Positions 43,201 through 55,200 of a stretch of 64,000 bases of DNA are shown one piece after another (positions within the stretch are counted from its first letter, which is position 1; each line of letters opens with the position of its first letter). The translations under genes were made by a program, and so were the position numbers. Source of the stretch: Paracentrotus lividus (taxonomy: Eukaryota > Echinodermata > Echinoidea > Camarodonta > Echinidae); the NCBI GenBank assembly GCA_940671915.1, contig CALNVZ010003432.1, positions 7,887,942-7,951,941 of the forward strand, read 5' to 3'. Below the pieces are notes generated by a model. It saw only the letters and a list, made by a program, of their open reading frames with translations, searched no databases and had not been told where the DNA came from.

Positions 43201-46200
43201 AGATATATGTTTACTAATACTATATATTACTCTCACTGGATACGCATTTATTGCTAAGTACTCACCATTCTAGCAAACTGTTTGAGATCTGTGTTGGTAC
43301 TCTCCATATCTCGCATCAGGATGGAAAAATCAGCAGTCTCCTGATTGGCCTGTATGAAAGATGTAAAAAGAACGATAATAGAGATCACGGAACATTCTCG
43401 GTGACAATACTGCAGTAATATAGCCATAGTACATCATACAAGAAGCTTCTAAGAATCTGCCTTATTATCATTACGATAGCATTAAAGGTAACAGTTAATG
43501 ACTATTAATCGACTGCCATTGACCGACATGAATGGAGTCTTAGTGTGAGAGCACCGTATGTTTCCTATCTCACATTCAAGAAATTCATGCCCAATATAAA
43601 TGATGAACGTACACAGAATTGTAATTAGAATGAGTTTCCTATCTAAAAGCTCCTAGAGGCTTTAGTGGGTTGATCATCATGTAAAATGTATCTTGCACTT
43701 CAAGAAGTTCTGTTAATATTAAGATTAGATCACCGCAAACCATGGAGCTGGAACAGACAACCGTACTAACTGGGTTTATCCTGAGCATCACACTTACCAT
43801 AAACATCATTCACATAATAGAGCAACATTGATCTCGTGCTGCTCAGTGGCTGCCGGGCCCATGATCACTTGGGCACAGAGAATTTCCATTTCACCTTTGT
43901 TTTGGACAATAAAACTTGGGGGGAGCTGAGGGAGATTTAATCAATGACTGCATGCTCACAAATACAGGAGGCATCAGAGACATCAACCCTTGTGACAAAT
44001 GATGCCCTTACATGGCTTTCGGAACTGGACCTTTCACTTTAGCAGCAAAATGTGATTCATCACATCAAAATGAGACACAAGTCACCACAAAAGAGTCAAG
44101 GACATCGGCAAAATATTTTATTTTAAAATACTTTCCCCTTATCATATTTCATCAATTTTTTTACAAAACACACATAAAACATTGAATATTTAGAAAATTA
44201 AAAAATATTTTCCCTCAAAATTTGACAGTTTTCATTATTTTGCCGATTTACACAATCCTTTACCGAGTTTGCTTGGCGACTCATGTCTCATTTCAATATA
44301 ATGAATCACAAATGTCATTAGAGAGCAGAAGATTTCTATTTACACTAACCTGCATGAGGACTCGCAGTTTCTTGACCTCGAGGGCGACACAGTCTGAGCC
44401 AGACGACATGAAAGCAATGTGGTTGGCCATGAGGGTAGTGGTGTTAATCTCTTCCTGGAGTAGATGTACGCTGTAGAGATGCTCCAGGTATTCAATGGCT
44501 CGCTCCAAAGACTCCATTGAGACATTCTCATCAAGCTGGTAAAGAGAAAGAGATAAAGAGAAGATGGTGAGTTTGGGAGAACATTTTCATTTTAATTAAT
44601 GACATTTCTAATAATCTCTTCCTGGAGTAGATGTACACTGTAGAGATGCTCCGGGTATTCAATGGCTCGATCTGAAGACTCCATCGAGACATTCTCATCC
44701 AGCTGGTTGGTGGGAAGAGAGAATGGTAGTGGTTATTTAAGTTAAGACAAAATTACAACTCAATAAATATTTTCTAAAAGAAATTACCAATTAAGTCAAC
44801 ATTTCCAGGAAAACAACTATTCAGAAACCAACAACTAAACAACTTCAGCAAATATATCATGATGATATAATCTTTACAATTAATTTACAGTGTATAAGTC
44901 AGGGGTGATATTCACTCTTGCAAAAAAAATAGACATAACGTACTTAAGCGAGGGAGCGAAGCGACCGAGGGGGGAGGGGGTGGGAGGGGGTGTCCCCCCC
45001 CCCCCCCCTCCCATGGTAGGGACTTTTTGCATTTTGGGACTTTAAATTGTGCAATTTTGTGTAGACCTGGAGGAAAAAGAAAAAAAAAAAAAAATCAGAA
45101 TTTCGATTTAAATCGGAGGAATATCACCCCTGACAAATACTGCATCCATAGGAACAAAGGAATAGTCCACTTATGCAATGTGCCTTAAATAAAATTGCTT
45201 TTAGCAAATATCAAAATAATTGAGTAATGCCTAAACTTCAAAGTATAAATGAAGTTTTTGCGCTTGTGCCATTTTATTTAAGACACACTGTACACATGTT
45301 GAACTTGTAGAAAAACAAAGATGATGAGACTGGTGACTCACCTGATCCTTTCTCAGGAGATCCAGCATGTGATCAACACAGCGCTCATGGGGAGCTATCT
45401 CAGGAAACAAGGTTCCAATCTTGCAGAAGAGCTCCACACTGCATGTGTTCAGAGCACTATAGAAGACATAAAAAGTCAAACATTGAACTTTATGACGAAA
45501 AATCTATTTTGTCAAAAGAAGATGGATATATTAGAAGAAGTCATGTTTATTCAATAAACACTGTGGGGTGTAACACAAAGACTTACGATTGATACAAAGT
45601 TACGATTGATGTTTTCTAGGTAGCCTCATCATGGACAGGATGCTCCAAAGTTGATGATCTTAATCCTAACCCTAACCCTAGCCCTAACCATAATCATATC
45701 CTGATCCTAATCCATGAATGTACATGGTTTCCAAATAAGGCTACCAAGAAAAATCAATCATAACTTTTTATCAATCGTAAGTCTTTGCGTTATAGGGCAC
45801 TGAAATATTAAATCGAGAACAGGTAAACAGTCATGTGACTGTTACAGGGCACTGAAATATTAAATCGAGAACAGGTAAACAGTCATGTGAGTGTTACAGG
45901 GCACTGAAATATTAAATCTAGAACAGATAAACAGTCATGTGAGTGTTACAGGGCACTGAAATATCAAATCTAGAACAGGTAAACAGTCATGTGAGTGTTA
46001 CACGGCACTGAAATATCAAATCTAGAACAGGTAAACAGTCATGTGACTGTTACAGGGCACTGAAATATCAAATCGAGAACAGGTAAACAGTCATGTGACT
46101 GTTACATGGCACTGAAATATCAAATCTAGAACAGGTAAACAGTCATGTGACTGTTACAGGGCACTGAAATATCAAATCTAGAACAGGTTAACAGTCATGA

Positions 46201-49200
46201 GACTGTTACAGGGCACTGAAATATCAAATCGAGAACAGGTAAACAGTCATGTGACTGTTACAGGGCACTGAAATATCAAATCCAGAACAGGTAAACAGTC
46301 ATGTGACTGTTACAGGGCACTGAAATATCAAATCTAGAACAAGTAAACTGTCATGTGAGTGTTACAGGGCACTGAAATATCAAATCTAGAACAGGTAAAC
46401 AGTCATGTGACTGTTACATGGCACTGAAATATCAAATCTAGAACAGGTAAACAGTCATGTGACAGTTACAGGGCACTGAAATATCAAATCTAGAACAGGT
46501 AAACAGTCATGTGACTGTTACAGGGCACTGAAATATCAAATCTAGAACAGGTAAACAGTCATGTGACTGTTACAGGGCACTGAAATATTAAATCTAGAAC
46601 AGGTAAACAGTCATGTGACTGTTACAGGGCACTGAAATATTAAATCTAGAACAGGTAAACAGTCATGTGAGTGTTACAGGGCACTGAAATATCAAATCTA
46701 GAACAGGTAAACAGTCATGTGACTGTTACAGGGCACTGAAATATCAAATCGAGAACAGGTAAACAGTCATGTGACTGTTACAGGGCACTGAAATATCAAA
46801 TCGAGAACAGGTAAACAGTCATGTGACTGTTACAGGGCACTGAAATATTAAATCTAGAACAGGTAAACAGTCATGTGACTGTTACAGGGCACTGAAATAT
46901 TAAATCTAGAACAGGTAAACAGTCACGTGACTGTTACAGGGCACTGAAATATCAAATCCAGAACAGGTAAACAGTCATGTGACTGTTACAGGGCACTGAA
47001 ATATCAAATCTAGAACAAGTAAACTGTCATGTGAGTGTTACAGGGCACTGAAATATCAAATCCAGAACAGTCATGTAAATTATTGTTACAAAATATTGTT
47101 GAGATAAGCCATTAACTGCCTTGTTCTTCATTATGCATTAAATGCACCTCATTAAAAAAAAATATATATATATATCATGAGGTGTAGAAAAGGTCAGTTT
47201 CAATACAATTTTTCTTATCACCCTTGTATCTAAATGAGAGAGTAGCAATGATCTCTTACGTGTTGTATTTGTTCAAGATGGTTCTCAGTTTATGCATCAT
47301 GAATGTAAGGGAGTTGAAGAATGAAAGCTGCTGCCCATAGTTATGACGTAGGACTTGTTCTCTGTTGACCGTCTCTGGTATGTCGGCCTAGTAACAAAAG
47401 AAATATGAGTACAGGGATAAATTTGTATATACTTTAATACTGTATCAGTAAAGTTGTTGCTTAAGTCCATTAATACGTCAACGGAATTCACTTCAAGAAG
47501 GAAGTCTGCTTCCCATACTTATGACTCATGTAGAACCCAATTTTACGTAAACAATTTACATATTCCAGAATCATAAAGATAATACCACATTTAATTTGAA
47601 GAAGTTTTATTGCAAAGATAGAGAGAAGTTTTGTTTATGGACCCTAGATAATAATCATCTGTGAATCGAAACATTATACTAAAATGGCAATCATATGTGT
47701 ACTACTTCTATGTGAAACTACAATGACCTTGTGAGTACACAACCTGATAAAAAATGTCATATGTGATAGTAAACAAACTCATGGTCATGTGACATTCTAC
47801 CCTTTAGATAATACTTTATTGAGTAATAATTACACTAGCATAGGGGATACCATGATCACCTGATAGGCCTCATGGTCATGTGACATTCTACCCTTTAGCT
47901 TACCTTATCTTTGATGTGATTAATGAGAAGCTTAGACTTGGCAAGCATACGGGACACAAGCATCAGTACATGAATGCAGTCGTGATCACCTGATAGTTAA
48001 AAGAATGATCACATGATCAGTCAAATGGCATATGAAAGATAGTCATGTTTAATAATAAACATGTATTAATGTCCCCTTTTAAATCAATTTGATGATCATA
48101 CATGTACTTCTATAATAAATACTATGAATTATACCAGGAAATGCTCTATATCTGCCTAAAGGATTTACAAAAAAACAAAAAATCGTATTTTCAACAAACA
48201 AAGAGAAAAATTATCATAACAATAGTTTGAATAAAAAGCCTAACAAAATAAAAAAATGGCTGATGCACCAATTTCTATTGCTAACCCAAGGTATAATTAA
48301 TGTGAACTTAGGTCTGTCCTTCGTGTACATCAGTAAATATATCATTTCAAGTGATTTGGAATGCTTAGAATTACACATGGCACATAAGCATTAACCCTAA
48401 TCTGCCCGGGCTCTTTGAATATGCACAGCCAGGGGGGGATGATAATTTCTCAGAAATCTCGGCCATCGACCGTGCGATCACGATAAAAATTTGCATGCAC
48501 GTCCCCTGTGGCCTAATCTCTGTAACTCTGTAGTTAATTTTTCCGACAAATGTTTTGTTTTAATTATATGCTTATTATGCTAATTTATGCATGAAATCAT
48601 ACTTTTTGCTCTAATTCACTAAATATAGCTCCTAGAATGTTTATTTTTGGTGTGAATCTTATTTATAGCATTCCTATCAATTGTACTTGAAAAATTTCCA
48701 GTATCCAAATTAATTTCCTATGTATTTTATTGTTTTTTTAATTTCTAATGTATTTCTCTGTTTTTTCACCTTCTTATTTCTATTGTTCCGCGACATTGGT
48801 CCGCGACATTATTTTGGTCATAAATAGCAGCAAATCAAATGATTATTATTAATAAAAGCAAAATTAATCACCCATTTATGAATTTTAGCTGAAAAAACAA
48901 TTCGTATTGACTTTGTATATGAGCAATTTTTGGTCTGACGCACGTGTACAAGATTATGCGTACTGTATATATTGGTTATTTTCGCGATGAATATATTTTC
49001 ACAAATTTCGTGAGTCAGTCATCGCGAAAATTTCCACGTCAATACAAGGCTATTTATAGTTATGAAGTCATCACCAAAATCACGAAATTTTGTTCTCGCG
49101 AATTTCCCCAACTAGTCCCAAATCGCGAAAATATTGGCTTATACAGTAACTCGTGAACCAAGTACGCGGGAGTCATGAATTTGGTCTCAAAAGATGCGCA

Positions 49201-52200
49201 AGACTTTAAAAAAAACTCATGAAGCACCGCGGCTTTAGCTTCTCGCGTCAAAAATTTATTGCGAAAAATGTCGAGGGGGGGGGGGCTAAATTAGCCCCCC
49301 ACCCCCCGGGCAGATTAGGGTTAAAGAGCAAAATGACAGTTTGAATGAAAATAATAATTGAAATTTCTAAGTTGGCAACACAAAGATAGGTTTACAAGCA
49401 GTACCGGTAAAGGTTTCATAGTTGAAATCTTCAAATTTCAATCAATACGGCCATCAAATATCTAATTTTAATTTATTATATCGATGTAGGGATGCAAAAA
49501 CAATATAATCGGTGCCAATTTGAGGATTGATCTGTATAGACGGTATGAATTTTCTCTGTGAGAGGCACCTTACCTCCTCTGCGTAGGAATGAGTCAGGCA
49601 TGAATGATGTCAGAAGACGGATATGCTCATTGGCTTGGTTCACCTCCAGCTTACGAAGCTCCACCTCAATAGTCTACGATCAAATTGAAAAAAAAAAATA
49701 CTGTATAAAGTCAATATTTTCATGATTTTGGACTAGTTTAAGAAAATTGGCAAGTAGATAATTTTATGGGAGGTCGACTGTTAAAAAATTGACGAAATTT
49801 CATTTTTCAAGTTTTTTCATTTTTTTTTATTATTTTTTTTTTTTTTTGGGGGGGGGGATTTTGTCAATACTACATTGTATAAACAGCTTTTACGTTGAAG
49901 TGGATATTTTCGTGAATTAATTGCGAAAATAACCACTTACATGTATACAGTAAGAGGCTATAATGCAGAGTAAACAATACTATTTTAACATAACAGGGTA
50001 CAATGTTCACATTAAAGACTTAGTTGGGGTATAGTTTTGGTTAAATATTATCAATAATATTGGTCTTATATAAGACATGAAAGAATGTGCAGCAGATTGC
50101 CAATAAAGATCAACCCGTGCATACACTGTGTATGTAAATTAAAATGGGAAAAATAACTTGCATGAATTTATGATGGTATCAACCTTTTGCATGCCTAAAT
50201 CTGACATTCAATGAAAATGGTATTCTGAAGAGATTCATTACTAATATCTCTTTATCAAATGAATTCAAATTGCTACAATTTTTAAAATAGTATTTTGATA
50301 GTTTTCTCTTTCTTACATAAAATTCACAAAGCCTGCAACCCTGATATCTCATAAACATGATCTGAATAGCATACTTTTTAACCTTTACATAAGTTGTAAT
50401 GAAAATTCTAAAAATATGTAAATGGTTGAGACCATTTACACTAAATTAAAACTAAATTTTTGTTGTGGTTATGAGATTGAATTGTAGAATAAACTGTTTC
50501 AAAGCGATTGGGAAAGGATGAAAACAATTAACCTAAGAATTTTTGTGTGCTGTGAGGTTTTGGAATAAAAAAAATTATAAGAATTAACCCAATTCTGCCG
50601 AGAGTAACATGCACTGCACATAAAAATGCATGCAGGGGACTACACGCAAATGTTTTGCCCAATATTTCAACTGTTTTTTGTCATATTATGACTATGAGGG
50701 CATTTGAAGAGCAATCCTTTGCAGTGGTCCTCTCTAAATACCAAAGATATAATTTGAAAGCTCACAACAATTTTGTTCGCCTTTCCCACTACACTAGATT
50801 ATTAAGTGGAAGTTTTTATTTTGGACGAAATTTAGGGAGGTAGCCAATGGAGTGTTTATATCCTACCTTAGATTGAGCCTTTGCTTCAGCAAACTTGGTG
50901 GTGAAGTCATAAGCAGGAGCCTCAGATGGTGATGTATCGACTTCACTTGACTGCGTCTGGTTCATCAGGTCACGGTTCTTCTCCTGTTTAATATAAAAAG
51001 TAATAAATACATGTAATGGAACTCTTTTCTTTGTTTTCACCGTTCATACTTTAGGGATCATACTGAGACAAAAAAGAACAACAAAAAAACAGAAACAAAA
51101 GGGAAAATCAACTATTGCCAAAGAATCATACAATATAGGGATGCATTGAGCTGCTTGAACTTGGCTCTACTGTATGTATATTTATAATCTACTAGTGATC
51201 GTGGACATTTTCCTAGATCTAGGAAACTTATCCTTAGCCTCAGCCATCTAAAGTATTACCCACTAATCACAGGGGTGCAGTGAGATGAACTTGGCTAGTC
51301 TCCTAGTGATTATGGATGTTCTCCTGGAAATGGGACACTTTAGAGATTTCTTTAATCCAAATAAACTGTAAGTAACCAATCATCCATACCTGTAGGGATG
51401 CAGTAAGCTGCCTGAACTTAGCAATAGTCTCCTGGTGATCATTGACATTCTCCTGGAACTGGGAGACATTCCTTTACCCTAAATAGACAGGGCCAGGGGC
51501 CATCTTGACCCTTCCCCAGTGTTGATAGCTACCAAAACACCCAGGTCTGATTAGGGTTGGACCCAATCATCTATTACTAACCAATTACCCATGCCTGTAG
51601 GGATCAACCAATCGACCATACCTGACAGGATCAACCAATCGTTCATACCTGTAGGGATGCAGTGAGCTGCCTGAACTTGGCAATAGTCTCTTGGTGATCA
51701 TGGACATTTTCCTGGAACTGATTGATCTTGAGCTGGTACTGTGAGATCTGGCTCTTGGCCATGTCTAGCTCTTCCCTCAGCTCCATCTCCGTCTCCCTGG
51801 CATTCTCCTGCAGCTCCTCGTTCATGTCGTTCATCGCTTCCTACAATGCAGAATGAGAGGAAAGAAGAGGATGGCAGACATATTTAGTTAAGGATGCAGC
51901 TCAGTTCTGGTCATGAGATCTCTCTGGGGTTCATATCAAGTAATAGCAATAATAATAAAAACATAAAGAGAGTCCCTATAGATGCACTTTAAAAAAAAAA
52001 AGAGGACAGTGTAATTAAGAGTATAGAGTACCATCAATACCTGGTACATGAAATATAGTACTTTTGATTGTGATTCAATATGAAGAGATACATGTATAAT
52101 ATCAATACCAAATAGAGCGGTGTGCCTGTATACATGTACTTCTATGTGAACACCACCTTACAGATGCTAGGGAGAAGTTACATGAGCCCACTCCCACCTA

Positions 52201-55200
52201 GAGAGCAACGGATTTTGATCCTAACTTACCAGATCAGCCATGGTGGCCTCTAGTTCCTGGAACTTCTCTTCCATTTCCAGATTCTTCTCCGTCAAACTCT
52301 CCAACATCTCCTCAGCTCCAAGTGCTGCATCAACCTGGATTTACAAAAAAATATGTTTCTTTGTTATTGATATGAATGAACTAATTGAATTGAAAAGGTG
52401 TTATTGAATCAAAACGGCAGCCCATCGGCTGAATTGCATTCAATGTACAAAATATTCTTGTAAAAAATATTAAAAATTTTAACAAGAATGCTACATCTTT
52501 AATAAAATACATGTATTCTCACATAAAGTAAAAGAAATTGTAGGTCTGCAACAATGTTGTAAAACAATAGAAAATAAGTACAAAAAACACAGAAAATAAC
52601 ATGATGATTCCAGGAAATCAATGAATGAAATTATTACTATTTTCAATTTAGTACTAGGTATATGTACAATGCAAAAACAAAAGCAATGCCTTCATTTCGC
52701 GTATCAGAGATAATCGTTATGCTTCTTATATTTGAGTTTATATCTTGGGAATCACGAAGGTGCATTTTAATTCATTTTAACCATTCCACACGAGCTAATT
52801 TTATATTCCAACATATGGACACTATAATTAAATCCTTTACTGTCAACATCATCTACATAATTCCCAGTAAGTTGATTTATTAGGTTTATTTGCAGAGTTT
52901 GCTATATGATTTATTGCACAATAATTTCATAAAAAGCTTTGAAATGTTTCAGGTCAGAGCTGACAAACAATTTCCAAAACATTTAGAAACAAAGGAATGA
53001 TATCATGGAAACGCACATTACAATGTATTGAATGAATGAATGATGTCTTTCAAATTAATCCTATTCTATTACTCTTCCTTTCATACTATCCCTATCTCTT
53101 TCCCTGTTTATTGTACAAATAAATTTATTAATTTACGGGAAATCATGAAGAAAAAAAAAGAAGAAAAGCTCACCTGTTCTTTCAGTTCTATGATGGTATT
53201 TTCTGCATCCTGAAATAAAATTGAAAAAAGTAACCATTACGAAAATTGTACAAAATACATGTATCCCAACATTAAATAAATACAAGACTAGTAACCCTGT
53301 TGTCTATACATAATTGTCTCTATGTGCTTGCAATTGCCATAATCATGACATAGCCACCACCACTACCACCATCATTATCATCATCACCACCACCATCACC
53401 ACCACAACCATCATCATCATCATCATCATCATTATCTTTACCATCATCATTATCACTACCGTGACCACTCTGATCACCATCATTACCATCATCATCATCA
53501 TCATCATCATCACTGCCATCACCACTCTTATCACCATCATAAGCTTTATCATCATTACCACTACCATCACCACCACCACCACCACCACCACCACCACTAT
53601 CATCATCCTCATCATCATCATCACCACCACAACAATACAGTGATAGCCTGAATATTGCCGTTTTCAGTTCATGTGTATCCACCATCATCATTATGAACAT
53701 CACCTCCACCACCACTACTACCATCATCACCTCCACTACCACCATCATCACCTTCACCCCCACCACCCTCATCCCCACCACCACCACCACCATCATCATT
53801 ATCATACCTTGAGAGCCTTGTTAGTGCTGTCCTTCTGTGCCTTGGTGTCCTTGAGTTCCTGAGAGAGCTTCTCCTTGTCTTTCTGAGCTCTCTGGTGCTC
53901 TTGCTTCTCAGTGTTGGACAGGTCACGCAGCCTGGAGAATTGTAGCAAGTATAATTGTTAACCCATAGCAGTAAAGAATTTTTAATGTGAAATGGTAAAA
54001 TGAAATGGTTTTTCCTCATTGAAGGGCTACAAATTGTAATTTTCTTACAAATTAAATCTATAGTTGAGCCTGTAATAATTTTTAAAAAAAATTAAAAAAA
54101 AGTGACAATGCAAGGAGAGAAGTGCTAATTCATACCAATCTATTTATTTTTAAAAATATATAAATGAATAAATAAAAAAACTAGTTATTATTTTCTTTTT
54201 ATGTTGCTAATTTACAGATTCTAATTATTATTATCAATCAAACTGCTGTCAATACATTCTAAATCTTAAGTGATTTATTCCCCCAAATTTTGCTTGCCCA
54301 TGTGCCATGTATTACTCATGATCTTCTAGAAAGAATGTACTAAAATGTCTTGAGAGATATCTCACTAAGGGAGACATTCCTGCGACTGATCAGTCGAGGA
54401 GAATCAGGAGACAAAGTAGAAGTGACCGAGGTATTACAGGTACATGTACATGTAACTCTCTTTATGGAATACTCACTTTACCAACGCTTCCTTGAGACGA
54501 TTGTTCTGCTGCTCTAGCTGCTTCAGCTGGTAGCTTGCTGATGCTCCTTCCGTTCCTGGGTTTTAAGAGATAGAAATAAATACATCTTTATATGTTTACA
54601 TCTGCTATCATAATCTAGGGTAGCATGACATTTATAACCAGATAGAACAGGAGAGACACAATCGATATTGTTGCATTTTGTGTACAATGTATCTAAACTG
54701 TAGATCTCAGTTTGATGATAATTTTGGTATAATCACCATCTATTACAACTGAGAGTTCTGCATTCAAGAACTGAATTAGTAGAACCTTTGTGCAATAACA
54801 TTATCTTCTACACTTACAAAGTACATCTATGTTCGACTAAACCTGCACCATGCTAAGTGACCAACATTTACATGTAAGTTAACACAAAACAATGGCCAGT
54901 ATTCTCCAAGTGTGACTAAAGTTTGTAGGTCTACTAAAGACATATTTAGCAGGCCTACCACCTTTAGTCAACCTTCAAGAATACCTGCCATTATCATCCT
55001 TATTTTCATTATTACTCACCTCCTTCTTCGATCTCACTGCGGAGGAGCTCGAGGTCAAGGGTCAACTCCTCCACTCGCTCCTTCAGGGTATCCACTTCCT
55101 GCTGCAGGGTGTCTGCTTTCTCCTCTGCCATCTCCTTATCCAGTGTGGCCATCTCGATGCTCTCTGCAACCTCCGCCATCTCATCCGCGTGCCGCTCCTT

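Noticed and set aside
45665-45689. Chromosome fusion scar
   Set aside because: Only about four CCTAAC units, and they lie inside a MITE loop, so a telomere fusion is not needed to explain them.
53314-53862. Asp/Gly-, Thr/Ile- and His-rich open frames
   Set aside because: Products of the second GAT/GGT array beside exon 53808-53931.
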